Shown here: one piece after another, positions 25,598 through 34,299 of the stretch
Position numbering within the stretch: position 1 is the stretch's first letter
Layout of the letters: every line of letters begins with the position of its first letter
DNA from: Streptomyces sp. NBC_01549
GTDB taxonomy: Bacteria > Actinomycetota > Actinomycetes > Streptomycetales > Streptomycetaceae
DNA: 64,000 nucleotides
Reading direction: 5' to 3'
Assembly: GCF_026339955.1 (NCBI RefSeq)
Contig: NZ_JAPEPW010000001.1
Location: 6,841,001-6,905,000 of the forward strand
Notes under the pieces: generated by a model
The model's input: only the letters and a program-made list of their open reading frames with translations
Databases searched by the model: none
What the model was told of the DNA's origin: nothing
Position numbers and translations under genes: made by a program

Positions 25598-26560
25598 TCA
25601 GCGGACCACGCTCAGGGACAGGGCGAAACGGCCCTCCCGGTCCGTCCACCAATGGGCCAGGTCGAGCCCGGCGGCGGCGAGTTCGCGACGTACCCCCTCC
25701 TCGTGGAACTTCGCGGAGATCTCGGTGCGCAGTTCCTCGCCGTCGGCGAAGTCGACCGCGAGGTCGAGCGCGGGGATCTTCACCGTCTGTTCGGTCAGTG
25801 ACCGCAGCCGCATCTCGATCCACTCGTGCCCGGCGTCCCAGAGGGCGACATGGGCGAACGCGTCGGGGTCGAAATCCGCGCCGAGTTCACGGTTGACGAC
25901 GTGCAGCACGTTCTTGTTGAACTCGGCCGTCACCCCCGCCGCGTCGTCGTACGCGGCGACCAGCACCGACTCGTCCTTGACGAGGTCCGTACCGAGCAGC
26001 AGCGTGTCGCCGGGGGAGAGCAGCGCCCGTACGGACGCCAGGAACGTCGCACGCTCGGCGGGCAGCAGATTGCCGATGGTGCCGCCGAGGAACGCGACCA
26101 GCCGGGGCCCCGGCGTGCCCGGGAGCGCGAGGCCGCCCGTGAAGTCGGCGATCAGCGCGTGCACGCCGAGCCCCGGATGCTCGGCGATCAGCGCCTGCCC
26201 GGCCTGGGTGAGGGCGCTCTCGCTGACGTCGACCGGCACATACGTGTGCAGCCCCGGCAGCGCGTCGAGCAGATGGCGGGTCTTCTCGGACGAACCGGAC
26301 CCCAGCTCGACGAGGGTGCGCGCTCCGGTCGTCGCGGCGATCTCGGGGGCCCGAGCGATCAGGATCTCGCGCTCGGCGCGGGTGGGGTAGTACTCGGGCA
26401 GTTCGGTGATCCGGTCGAAGAGCTCGCTGCCGTGGGCGTCGTAGAACCACTTCGGCGGCAGCGTCTTGGGCGTGTGGGTGAGGCCGTGCAGGACGTCGGC
26501 GCGCAGCGCGGCGTCCGTGGCGTCCTCGGGCAGGGTGCGGGTGAGAAGGAACGGGCTCAC
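25598..26560 (-). CDS. egtD: EgtD, L-histidine N-alpha-methyltransferase
   Basis: A 320-residue SAM-dependent enzyme that trimethylates histidine to hercynine, the first step of ergothioneine synthesis. Recognisable parts are LRADVLHGLTHTPKTLPPKWFYD near the N-terminus, the SAM loop TLVELGSGSSEKTRHLLDAL (about 78-97), VDVSESAL, VAFLGGTIGNLLP and the histidine-binding C-terminal LxxAYDDAAGVTAEFNKNVL. The GTG start overlaps the egtC stop by 4 bases (GTGA), so it is translationally coupled. Confidence 0.95.
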   Translation of the reverse strand: MSPFLLTRTLPEDATDAALRADVLHGLTHTPKTLPPKWFYDAHGSELFDRITELPEYYPTRAEREILIARAPEIAATTGARTLVELGSGSSEKTRHLLDALPGLHTYVPVDVSESALTQAGQALIAEHPGLGVHALIADFTGGLALPGTPGPRLVAFLGGTIGNLLPAERATFLASVRALLSPGDTLLLGTDLVKDESVLVAAYDDAAGVTAEFNKNVLHVVNRELGADFDPDAFAHVALWDAGHEWIEMRLRSLTEQTVKIPALDLAVDFADGEELRTEISAKFHEEGVRRELAAAGLDLAHWWTDREGRFALSLSVVR

Positions 26561-27366
26561 GTGCTGGGCTCCTTGGTGCGTGCGGATGCCAAGGGGTCGT
26601 GCGCGCCTTCCTGCGCGTGCGGGTCCTTGAGCGGGGTGAGCAGGACGTCGGTGCGGCTGGCCGCGAGCAGCGTGCGGTCCGGCACCTCGTGCCAGTGCGG
26701 GTCGTCGTCGTACGGCTCGGACGCCACGACGGTGCGACGGCCGGGCTCGGCGAGGTACCAGAGGGTGTCGCCCCAGGCCGTCGCGGTGATCGTGTCGCCG
26801 TTGGTGAGCAGCAGGTTCAGCCGGGACCCGGGGGCCGCCTCGGCGACCTCCAGGACGGTGTCGGCCAGCGCCTGGCCCTCGTTGTCACCGGCGCGCAGCC
26901 GGTGCAGGAGCAGCGCCCAGACGAGCGCCGAGTCGCAGCGGGCCTCCAGGGACAGCAGTGCGGCCGGGGGCAGGCCCGGCACCAGCGGGGCGAGGGAGCC
27001 AGGCCAGCCCCGTACGGCGCCGTTGTGGCTGAACAGCCAGCGGTCCGCGGCGAACGGCGCCGCCGCGGCCTCCCCGTCCGCTCCCGCCACGGTGGCGTCC
27101 CGTACGGCGCCGAGAAGCGCCGTGCTCCGTACGACCCGGGCCAGGTCCGCGAACGACTGGTCGCCCCAGATCGGTCCGGGGCGCCGGTAGCGCGCGGGCA
27201 CCGGATCCCCTTCGGCGTACCAACCCACCCCGAAACCATCGGCGTTGACCGTCCCATGCCGCTGCCGGCGTGGCGCCCACGACTGCCGGAACAGACTGTG
27301 CGGCGGTTCCACGAGGAGTCGGCCGAGCGGCTCCGGTGGTCCCAGGTAGGCCAGATGACGGCACAT
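26557..27366 (-). CDS. egtC: EgtC, gamma-glutamyl hercynylcysteine S-oxide amidohydrolase
   Basis: A 269-residue class-II glutamine amidotransferase-fold enzyme that removes glutamate from the hercynylcysteine sulfoxide intermediate. After Met removal Cys2 (MCRHLAYLG) is the N-terminal nucleophile. Conserved blocks: GTVNADGFGVGWY, DRWLFSHNGAVRGW and RCDSALVWALLL. The start ATG overlaps the egtB stop (ATGA), and its own stop overlaps egtD, so the order A-B-C-D is tightly coupled. Confidence 0.95.
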   Translation of the reverse strand: MCRHLAYLGPPEPLGRLLVEPPHSLFRQSWAPRRQRHGTVNADGFGVGWYAEGDPVPARYRRPGPIWGDQSFADLARVVRSTALLGAVRDATVAGADGEAAAAPFAADRWLFSHNGAVRGWPGSLAPLVPGLPPAALLSLEARCDSALVWALLLHRLRAGDNEGQALADTVLEVAEAAPGSRLNLLLTNGDTITATAWGDTLWYLAEPGRRTVVASEPYDDDPHWHEVPDRTLLAASRTDVLLTPLKDPHAQEGAHDPLASARTKEPST

Positions 27367-28688
27367 CAGAGGCTCCCGTCGCGGGCCGTGCGGAACCCGG
27401 AGAAGATCTGCCGCCGGATCGGGTAGTCCCAGTTGCGGAACGTCCCCCGGCAGGCCACCGGGTCCACGGCGAACGAGCCACCGCGCAGCACCTTGTACTC
27501 CGGTCCGAAGAACACCTCCGAGTACTCCTTGTACGGGAACGCCGCGAACCCGGGATACGGGGACAGGTCGCTCGACGTCCACTCCCACACGTCACCGATC
27601 AACTGCCTTACACCGAGCGGTGACGCCCCCGCCGGATAGCTGCCCGCCGGAGCCGGGCGCAGATGGCGCTGGCCGAGGTTGGCGTGCTCGGGGGTGGGGT
27701 CGGCGTCGCCCCACGGGTAGCGCGTGGAGCGGTCGGCCGTCGGGTCGTGACGGGCCGCCTTCTCCCACTCGGCCTCGGTGGGCAGCCGGCGCCCCGCCCA
27801 GCGGGCGTACGCGTCGGCCTCGTACCAGCTGACGTGCAGCACGGGTTCGTCGGGCGGTACGACCTCGGTGACGCCGAAGCGGCGCCGCAGCCACTGTCCG
27901 CCCTCGTGTCGCCAGAACAGCGGCGCCTCGATGCCGTGCGAGCGGGTGTGGGACCAGCCCTCCGGGGTCCACCAGCGTTCGGTGTCGTAGCCGCCGTCCT
28001 CGATGAAGGCCTGGTACGCGGCGTTCGTCACCGGAGTGGTGTCGATGAAGAAGGGCGGGACCTCGCGTCGGTGGGCGGGGCGCTCGTTGTCCAGGGCCCA
28101 CGGTTCGGTGGACGTGCCCATCGTGAACGGGCCGCCGGGGACCAGGACTTCGGCGGGTCCCGTGAACGGCGGCGCGGGAGCGGGGTCCGGTGCCGTGAGG
28201 GCGGCGGGCCCCTTGCGGAGCTGATGGGTGATCAGCATCGTCTCGTCGTGCTGCTGTTCATGCTGCGCGATCATGCCGAACGCGAAGCCCGCCTCGGTCA
28301 GCGGCGTGCCCCGGAACGCAGTGCTCCCCAGGACGTCCAGCGCCCGTCCGCGCACCTCTGCGGCGTACTGACGGGCCTCGGCGGGCGGCAGCAGCGGCAG
28401 CGAGGGCCGTTCGGCGCGCGGATGCTCGAACGCGTCGTACAGCCCGTCTATCTCGGGGCGCATCGCGTCCCGCCCGGCGACCGCGCGCAGCAGCCACAGC
28501 TCCTCCTGGTTGCCGATGTGGGCGAGGTCCCAGACCAGTGGGGACATCAACGGCGAGTGCTGTGCGGTCAGTTCGGGCTCCTCCACGCAGGAGGTCAGGA
28601 GCGCCGTGCGGTCGCGGGCCGCGGTCAGCGCGTCGAGCGCGCGCTCCCGGAGCGACTCCGGGTCCGTGGGTGATGCGGGGGCGGTCAT
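27366..28688 (-). CDS. egtB: EgtB, hercynine oxygenase (sulfoxide synthase)
   Basis: A 440-residue non-haem iron enzyme that joins hercynine with gamma-glutamylcysteine. The N-terminal DinB-like domain carries iron ligands in LAHIGNQEE (His57) and HEQQHDETM (two His). The C-terminal formylglycine-generating-type domain begins around VPGGPFTMGTS and ends with DVWEWTSSDL, then VLRGGSFAVDP and FRNWDYPIRRQIFSGFR. Start ATG overlaps the egtA stop by 4 bases. Confidence 0.95.
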   Translation of the reverse strand: MTAPASPTDPESLRERALDALTAARDRTALLTSCVEEPELTAQHSPLMSPLVWDLAHIGNQEELWLLRAVAGRDAMRPEIDGLYDAFEHPRAERPSLPLLPPAEARQYAAEVRGRALDVLGSTAFRGTPLTEAGFAFGMIAQHEQQHDETMLITHQLRKGPAALTAPDPAPAPPFTGPAEVLVPGGPFTMGTSTEPWALDNERPAHRREVPPFFIDTTPVTNAAYQAFIEDGGYDTERWWTPEGWSHTRSHGIEAPLFWRHEGGQWLRRRFGVTEVVPPDEPVLHVSWYEADAYARWAGRRLPTEAEWEKAARHDPTADRSTRYPWGDADPTPEHANLGQRHLRPAPAGSYPAGASPLGVRQLIGDVWEWTSSDLSPYPGFAAFPYKEYSEVFFGPEYKVLRGGSFAVDPVACRGTFRNWDYPIRRQIFSGFRTARDGSL

Positions 28689-30040
28689 GTGCGGATGTCC
28701 TTCCCGTCGAGCTGACCGTGGGATCGGCCGTGATGACCATCGGCCTGGTCATGGGCCTGGCCATGGGACTGGCTGTGGGACTGGCTGTGGAAGCGGCTCA
28801 GCAGATCGTCCGCGGGGCAGCGGCCCCGGGTCACATAGCGGTCCGTGAACTCCGCGACGGCCTCCCGCACCTCGGCGGTGGCGCCCAGCCGCGGCAACGC
28901 CTCGGCGGCAGCCGCGAAACAGATGACGGCGGCCTCGCGCAACTCGGGGTCGGTCAGGCCGTGTCGCGCGGCGTCGTTCCACAGCGGGTTGCACGGAGCG
29001 GGCCGCGAATCGGCGCGCTCGGCGAGGGGCTTGACGGTTCGGTAGGCGATCTCCGCCGCCTCCGGGTCGTCGAACAGCGCCGCCGTCACCGCCAGCGGCA
29101 CGATCCACCCGTCGTCGCCGGGCTGTGCGTCGATCATGCGCAGTTCCAGATGGCCGCGTGGGCGGACCGGCGGGAACAGCGTCGTCAGGTGGTAGTCGAG
29201 ATCCGCCCGGTCGGGCGGATTCTCGGACCGGGTCCACGCCCGGAAGGTCAGGCCCTCGGGTACGTCCCAGGGGCCGTCCGGCGCGCGGACGCACATCACC
29301 GGCGCGTCCAGGACGTGCCGGGCCCAGGCGGCGCGCGGATCGCCGCCGAGCGGGGGCGCGGCGGACCGTCCCGGGTCCATGGCCGCCCACAGGGACTGCC
29401 GTGTGGAGCGCCAGCCCGTGTAGCGGCCGCGGGCCACCGGCGAGTGCGCGAACGCGGCCACCAGGACCGCGCCCAACTGGTGCGCCAGCCACCAGCGGCG
29501 CCCGTGCCCGAGCGGGCCCGGCTCCTCGTAGCCGGCGTCCAGACACACCTGGACCGAGGCGGAGGAGCACATCATGGCCCGCCCCTCCGGGCCCGCCCGG
29601 TCGAGGTACCGCTCCATGGCGTCGTAGCGCGGCTCATGAAGATAGCGGCTCGGGGGGTTCCAGGGGTCGTGGCCGTACCCGCTGAGGCCGAGATCCGCCT
29701 CGCGCAGTACCGCGCGTACCGCGTCGAGGTCGGCCGAGACGGACCCGATGCACTCCATCAGGGAGGCGGCGGGAAGGGAGCTCAGCTCCAGCTGTCCGCC
29801 GGGTTCGACGGTGAGCGCCGAACGCAGGGGCAGGGTCCGCAGTGCGGCGTAGGCCGCTTGGAGTCGTTCGGGTGATGCCGGGAGCTGCGGCTGTCGCAGC
29901 TCGTGGACGAGCAATTCCACTTCGACACCGAGGGTACGAGGCGGTCCGGTCTTGAAGCAGATGCCTCGGACCAGCGCCTCCACCTCGGCCTCGGTGACGG
30001 CGGAGCGGCGCTCCGTACAGTCACTCACCGAATCGGACAT
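28685..30040 (-). CDS. egtA: EgtA, glutamate-cysteine ligase (ergothioneine pathway) with His-rich tail
   Basis: A 451-residue ATP-dependent ligase making gamma-glutamylcysteine. The family pattern is clear: TLGVEVELLV (catalytic acids), TVEPGGQLELSS, LSGYGHDPWNPPSRYLHEPRYDAM, MMCSSASVQVCLDAG and HLELRMIDAQPGDDGW. After about residue 420 comes a His/Gln/Ser/Asp-rich tail (HSQSHSQSHGQAHDQADGHH), absent from the core fold and encoded by short DNA repeats. ATG chosen from a strong AGGAGG site 8 bases upstream. First gene of egtABCD; no egtE (C-S lyase) gene is in the window. Confidence 0.93.
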   Translation of the reverse strand: MSDSVSDCTERRSAVTEAEVEALVRGICFKTGPPRTLGVEVELLVHELRQPQLPASPERLQAAYAALRTLPLRSALTVEPGGQLELSSLPAASLMECIGSVSADLDAVRAVLREADLGLSGYGHDPWNPPSRYLHEPRYDAMERYLDRAGPEGRAMMCSSASVQVCLDAGYEEPGPLGHGRRWWLAHQLGAVLVAAFAHSPVARGRYTGWRSTRQSLWAAMDPGRSAAPPLGGDPRAAWARHVLDAPVMCVRAPDGPWDVPEGLTFRAWTRSENPPDRADLDYHLTTLFPPVRPRGHLELRMIDAQPGDDGWIVPLAVTAALFDDPEAAEIAYRTVKPLAERADSRPAPCNPLWNDAARHGLTDPELREAAVICFAAAAEALPRLGATAEVREAVAEFTDRYVTRGRCPADDLLSRFHSQSHSQSHGQAHDQADGHHGRSHGQLDGKDIRT

Positions 30041-30259
30041 GTCGGGATCCTCCTGAGATTCCACCATGCCGCCGGCCCGACGTCTGTGGTGCCGGACCGG
30101 CATCGCTCGTCCCACCCAAGACCCTCTAGGCGGTTCGCGCAAGGGTGCAAATCGTCGCCCGCGGGTCCCGGAGGCGCTGTTTGCCGGGCCGCGAGCCGGT
30201 GTTTACGAGGCTGGGAAATTCCGTTGCGCCGTAGGACCAGCATCGCTCACGATGCGTTC

Positions 30260-30358
30260 ATGAGCACGACGGGGGAAACGGCGGGGGAAATGACGGGGGA
30301 AGCTACGGAGGAGATCGCGAGGGGCGTCCTCGTGGCGCGCACGGGGGTCGCGCCATGA
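30260..30358 (+). CDS. Small leader ORF coupled to PARG-like gene
   Basis: A 32-codon ORF that reads MSTTGETAGEMTGEATEEIA then ends RTGVAP. It is rich in Thr, Glu and Gly and built from the DNA repeat ACGGGGGAAA/GCGGGGGAAA. Its stop overlaps the ATG of the next gene (ATGA at 30355-30358), a translational-coupling arrangement. It may be only a leader; no family is recognised and no strong ribosome-binding site is seen. Confidence 0.4.
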   Translation: MSTTGETAGEMTGEATEEIARGVLVARTGVAP

Positions 30359-31230
30359 GCGCGCGCCTGCGTGCGCTCGCGCAGCACACGGAGGAGATCG
30401 TCGCGGCGGGCGGGTACCGCGCGTCCGACGGACGCGCGGTGTCGATCGCCGCGGCGGTCGAGGCCGCACGGGCGGGAACACGGATGTACGGTCCTGGACC
30501 GGTCGAGGCACCGGCCGGCGGTCCCGCGAGCGCACCGCGAGAGAGCACGCTGTTCGAGGTGACGGGCGAGAGCAGTCTGGAAGCCGCTCGACGGCTCGTG
30601 CGCGAGGGCGCGGGGCGCCCGGCGGATCCGGTCGCCGTCCTGAACTTCTCCTCGGCGCGCAACCCGGGTGGCGGCTTCCTGAACGGCGCCCAGGCCCAGG
30701 AGGAGGCCCTGTGCCGGGCCTCCGCGCTGTACACGTGTCTGCTGCGGGTCCGGGAGTTCTACGACCACCACCGCGCCCACCGGGATCCGTTCTACACGGA
30801 CCGTGTCATCCACTCACCCGCCGTGCCCGTCTTCCGCGACGACCGCGGAGGTCTGCTCGAGGAGCCGTACACGGTCGGATTCCTGACCGCCGCGGCCCCC
30901 AACGCCGGAGTCGTCCGGCGTACGGCCCCGGGGCGCGCGCCGGAACTGCGACGCGCCCTGGCCGTCCGTGCCGAGCGTGTCCTGGAGACCGCCGCGGCCC
31001 ACGGCTACCGCCGGCTGGTGCTGGGCGCGTGGGGCTGCGGCGTCTTCCAGAACGATCCGGCGCAGGTGGCGGGGGCGTTCCACGGCCTGCTGGTCAAGGG
31101 CCGCTTCGAAGGTGCGTTCGATCATGTGGCGTTCGGAGTCCTGGACCGTACGAGGGACCAGGCGACGCGAGGCTCCTTCGAGCAGGCGTTCGCATCCGAG
31201 CTCCGGAGGCCGGTGACCCGCCCCGTTTGA
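30355..31230 (+). CDS. Microbial-type poly(ADP-ribose) glycohydrolase (TIGR02452/DUF2263)
   Basis: A 291-residue macrodomain-fold enzyme that should cleave ADP-ribose polymers. The PARG signature is intact: NFSSARNPGGGFLNGAQAQEEAL, where GGG (105-107) binds the diphosphate and QEE (115-117) holds the catalytic Glu. Other blocks: LCRASALYTCLL, YTDRVIHSPAVPVFRDD, VGFLTAAAPNAG, and LVLGAWGCGVFQNDPAQVAGAF near the end. Substrate in bacteria may be an ADP-ribosylated protein or nucleic acid. Overlaps a tiny upstream ORF; convergent with a PemK/MazF-like gene 14 bp away. Confidence 0.9.
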   Translation: MSARLRALAQHTEEIVAAGGYRASDGRAVSIAAAVEAARAGTRMYGPGPVEAPAGGPASAPRESTLFEVTGESSLEAARRLVREGAGRPADPVAVLNFSSARNPGGGFLNGAQAQEEALCRASALYTCLLRVREFYDHHRAHRDPFYTDRVIHSPAVPVFRDDRGGLLEEPYTVGFLTAAAPNAGVVRRTAPGRAPELRRALAVRAERVLETAAAHGYRRLVLGAWGCGVFQNDPAQVAGAFHGLLVKGRFEGAFDHVAFGVLDRTRDQATRGSFEQAFASELRRPVTRPV

Positions 31231-31244
31231 GGACCCAGGGGCCC

Positions 31245-31700
31245 TCAACGCCAGCCGTACCGCTCCTGCAGCCGGCGCACCACCGAATTGAACCGCATCC
31301 GATCCAGCGCACAGGCCTCCCGCCGCATCCCGTCCTCGTGCAGCCGCAGGACCCGGTCCACATCCACCCAAGAGTCCCGCCCCGACTGGTCCCACGGCCC
31401 GCGCCCGATCGGCACCCACTCGCGGTCCCCGTCGTGCCGCTTGCTCGACAACTGGACGGCGAGCAGGGTGCCGGCGTCCTCGCGGGCGACGACGAGCACC
31501 GGACGGTCCTTGCCCCGCCCGTCGTTCTCCTCGAACGGCACCCACGTCCAGACGATCTCGCCGGGATCGGGGTCGCCGTCGTGCGCGGGCGAGTACTCCG
31601 TCCGCACCCGGCCCACCTCGCGAGGTTCGGCCTCAGTGGTGGCGGACGGACCGTAGCGGCCGGGAATGTCTTCGGCGGTGTCATCGGTAAAGGCAGTCAC
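31245..31700 (-). CDS. PemK/MazF-family protein
   Basis: A 151-residue protein. The MazF-type SH3-like barrel runs from about residue 48 (GEIVWTWVPFEENDG with the Arg/Lys-rich RGKDRPVLVVAR), continues LLAVQLSSKRHDGDREWVPIG and ends with a helix RFNSVVRRLQERYG. Toxins of this group are endoribonucleases. No antitoxin gene is adjacent (upstream are relics), so it could be an orphan or have lost toxicity. GTG start at 31698-31700 is the first in-frame start after the upstream stop. Confidence 0.8.
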   Translation of the reverse strand: MTAFTDDTAEDIPGRYGPSATTEAEPREVGRVRTEYSPAHDGDPDPGEIVWTWVPFEENDGRGKDRPVLVVAREDAGTLLAVQLSSKRHDGDREWVPIGRGPWDQSGRDSWVDVDRVLRLHEDGMRREACALDRMRFNSVVRRLQERYGWR

Positions 31701-31759
31701 GCGGCCCACGTTAGAGCCTGCCCCGCCCAACCCGAGGAGCGGGTGGCCGAGATGGCGAA

Positions 31760-31858
31760 CTACCAGAGCCGGGCCGCGTGTTGGAGGCGGTCGCGGACCC
31801 GTACGACGTCCGGGTTGGCGTCGGCTCCGGGGCGTTGGACGAGGAAGATGGTGTTGAG
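31760..31858 (-). pseudogene. 3' relic of a regulator (LysR-like?) gene
   Basis: The last 32 codons of a protein remain, reading LNTIFLVQRPGADANPDVV then RVRDRLQHAARLW and a TAG stop (31760-31762). The style matches the C-terminal helix of LysR-type regulators, but the fragment is too short to be sure. Everything 5' of it is gone: directly behind begins a relic on the opposite strand. Confidence 0.5.
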
Positions 31859-32227
31859 GGGACAACGTCGCCGACATCGGCTTCCCCCAGGGCGGCGGCC
31901 CCGAGCTGACGGACGGCATCCACTTCAGCTTCGGCACCTTCGGCTTCCCGCCGCTGGACGCGCACGTCGTGGAGTTCCAGGCGCCCGCCGAGGGCACCCC
32001 GGGGCGGCTGTCCTGGACCGCGAAGCAGGACGGCACCCCCCGAGGAGCGGCTCGACGTCCTGCACGCCTGGCTGGTGGAGGACCTGCCCGGCGGCCGGGT
32101 CCGCATCCTCACCCAGGAGACCCAGATCGGCCGACCCGCGGCCGCACTCGCCGAAGAGCGGCCGAACCCGATACTGAACGGCCACCAGGCCTGGCTCGAC
32201 GGCCTGGTCGGCGCCGCGGCCAAGTAG
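31859..32227 (+). pseudogene. SRPBCC-family relic (5' deleted, frameshifted)
   Basis: Plus-strand fragment of an SRPBCC/START-like ligand-binding protein. Frame 1 reads DNVADIGFPQGGGPELTDG, IHFSFGTFGFPPLDAHVVEF and LSWTAKQDGTP; after a run of six C (32036-32041) the reading continues in another frame, EERLDVLHAWLVEDLPGG to WLDGLVGAAAK and a TAG stop at 32225-32227. There is no start codon region; the 5' half is lost at about 31859. Confidence 0.75.
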
Positions 32228-32260
32228 TCGGGGCGGAGAGTCGAACCGCCCGCAAAGAGC

Positions 32261-32293
32261 GGGCGACGAGGGACTGGAACACCCTCGTCGCCC
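32261..32293. terminator. 12 bp stem terminator
   Basis: GGGCGACGAGGG at 32261-32272 pairs perfectly with CCCTCGTCGCCC at 32282-32293 around a 9 base loop. A second hairpin, GCCCGC-AAAGA-GCGGGC, overlaps its left arm. It lies between the SRPBCC relic (plus) and flotillin (minus). Confidence 0.88.
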
Positions 32294-32327
32294 CGCCGGG
32301 ATCAGTCCCCGGCGTTCTCACCCTGCG

Positions 32328-33833
32328 TCACTGCTTGCCGTCCCCCTCCACCGGCACCTTCTCCGTGCGCGGCGGTACGACCCCGTTGAGCCCGGCGGCG
32401 CCGTTGCTCCCCGTACCGTTGCCGGCCGTCCCGTCAGGGTTCATCGACGAGAGCAGCTGACGGGCGAGGCCGAGGCCCGTGCCGCCCATGGTGAGCGCCT
32501 TGGCGAACAGGTCCGACATGCCGTCGGCGCCGTTGAGCAGCACCATGTGGTCGACGTTCCCGAACGCGCTGGCGCCCGCCTGGACGATCTCCGGCCAGTT
32601 CTCGGCGAGCTGCTGGGCGACCACCGCCTCCTGGTTCTCGGCGAGGGCCGCGGCCCGCGCCTTGATGGCCTCCGCCTCCGCGAGACCCTGCGCCCGGGTC
32701 GCCTCGGCCGCCGCGAGACCCTTGGCCTGAGCCGCCGCTGCCTCGGCCTCACCCGTGGCCCTGGTCGCCGTCGCGGCGGCCGCACCCCGGGCCTTCGTCG
32801 CCTCGGCCTCCGCGTTGGCGGCCGCCTTGACCCGGTTCGCCTCGGCCGCGGCCGCGAGCTCGGTCTCCTTGGCCTTGGCCTCGGCCGCCGAGATACGCGC
32901 GTCACGTTCGGCCTCGGCACGGGCCCGCGTCTCGTACGCCTGGGCGTCCGCCGGCTTGCGGACGTCCGCCTGGAGCTGCTGCTCCCGACGGAGGGCGTCG
33001 AGCTCGGCGATCCGGGTCTCCTGCACGACGACGTCCTGCCGGGCCGCGGCGTCCGCGAGCGGTCCGGCCTGCCGGGCCTTCGCTGCCGCCTTGTCGCGCT
33101 CGGCCTGGTAGCCGGCCTGGAGGATCTCGCTGTCCCGGGTCGCCTCCGACATCCGGGCCGCGGCCTTCTGCTCGGCCTCGGTGGCGAGACGGTTCGCCTC
33201 CGCCTGCGCGATGCGCGCGTCCCGCTGTACGGCGGCGGCGTGCGGCATCGCGAGGTTCTTGATGTACCCGGTCGGGTCCTCGATCTCGTGGATCTGCAGC
33301 GAGTCGACGATCAGACCGAGCTTCTCCATCTCCGTACCGCACGCGGCCCGGGTCTGGCCGGTCAGTTTCTCCCGGTCGCGGATCATGTCCTCGACGGTCA
33401 ACCCGCCGACGATGGACCGCAGATGACCGGCGAACACGTTGTGCACCCGCTCCGACATCATCTTCTGCTGGTCGAGAAAGCGACGCCCCGCGTTGGCGAT
33501 CGACACGAAGTCGTCGCCCACCTTGAAGATGACCACGCCCCGCACCTTCAGCGGAATGCCCTGGGTGGTCACACAGTCCACGTGCAGCTCGGTCTCGTTG
33601 AGGTCGAGCGAGATCTTCCGTACCGCCTGAACACCCGGCAGCACCAGCGTGCCGCGCCCCGTCACGATGCGGAAACCCATACCCTCTTCAAGGCCTTCGG
33701 TCCGATGCTTCGAACCGGAGATGATCAGTGCTTCGTTGGGCTCCGCGACACGCCACATGAGCTTGAAGACCACAACGATGAAGATCAGTGCGAGGACAAC
33801 AGCCCCCGCCACGACGCCGACAACCATCGGCAT
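32328..33833 (-). CDS. Flotillin-like SPFH-domain membrane protein
   Basis: A 501-residue protein organising membrane microdomains. One N-terminal membrane helix (about 4-26, VVAGAVVLALIFIVVVF), an SPFH/band-7 domain (about 30-200, with GIPLKVRGVVIFKVGDD and MEKLGLIVDSLQIHEI), a long Ala/Glu-rich coiled coil (about 205-410, many AEAEA-type repeats), then the flotillin C-terminal part and a Gly/Asn tail. Bacterial flotillins usually pair with an NfeD-like protein, and such a gene is 146 bp upstream on the same strand. Confidence 0.92.
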   Translation of the reverse strand: MPMVVGVVAGAVVLALIFIVVVFKLMWRVAEPNEALIISGSKHRTEGLEEGMGFRIVTGRGTLVLPGVQAVRKISLDLNETELHVDCVTTQGIPLKVRGVVIFKVGDDFVSIANAGRRFLDQQKMMSERVHNVFAGHLRSIVGGLTVEDMIRDREKLTGQTRAACGTEMEKLGLIVDSLQIHEIEDPTGYIKNLAMPHAAAVQRDARIAQAEANRLATEAEQKAAARMSEATRDSEILQAGYQAERDKAAAKARQAGPLADAAARQDVVVQETRIAELDALRREQQLQADVRKPADAQAYETRARAEAERDARISAAEAKAKETELAAAAEANRVKAAANAEAEATKARGAAAATATRATGEAEAAAAQAKGLAAAEATRAQGLAEAEAIKARAAALAENQEAVVAQQLAENWPEIVQAGASAFGNVDHMVLLNGADGMSDLFAKALTMGGTGLGLARQLLSSMNPDGTAGNGTGSNGAAGLNGVVPPRTEKVPVEGDGKQ

Positions 33834-33978
33834 ACGCCCCCTTTGGATGGTGCCCTATCGGCACCGAACGAAGGGAGTGTGCTCCTGTGCAAGACCGGGG
33901 TACAGACGCTGACGGATCCTTGTTGCAATCTTGACGCACACCGCTCTCACCTGGGGTGGAGCGTGCACAGACGAGCCG

Positions 33979-34197
33979 TCAACTGTCGTACGCGGCCGAT
34001 ACGTACACCGTGCGCGGCGGCAGGTACTCGACCACCATCACCACCGTGCCGCACTCGATCCGCTCCTTCGAGGCGGCCGGGTACGCGAGGAAGTGCTCGG
34101 CGCCGCCGCGGACCCGGACGATCACCTCACCGACGAGCCCGGGTCCGACCGTGCCGGTCACCCGCCCCATCAACCCGACCATCGAAGCATCGTCCAT
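33979..34197 (-). CDS. Small NfeD-like OB-fold protein
   Basis: A 72-residue protein starting MDDASMVGLMGRVTGTVGPG and containing GEVIVRVRGGAEHFLAYPA and a C-terminal hydrophobic strand VVMVVEYLPPRTVYVSAA. This is the OB-like domain of NfeD proteins, here without the membrane part. It precedes the flotillin gene on the same strand, the usual partner arrangement. The longer in-frame start at 34278 is less likely. Confidence 0.72.
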   Translation of the reverse strand: MDDASMVGLMGRVTGTVGPGLVGEVIVRVRGGAEHFLAYPAASKERIECGTVVMVVEYLPPRTVYVSAAYDS

Positions 34198-34299
34198 GGG
34201 CCCAGAGTACGGCCGGAATCCCCTGGTCAGTGCCTTCGCGGCGAACTCGCTCACCGGCACGCGCCCGAACCCGCTCACCGGGACGTGCGGTGAACTCGC

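Noticed and set aside
31969..32460. 163-codon plus-strand frame as a real gene
   Set aside because: Only the first part is SRPBCC-like; the remainder is out-of-frame relic plus terminator sequence.
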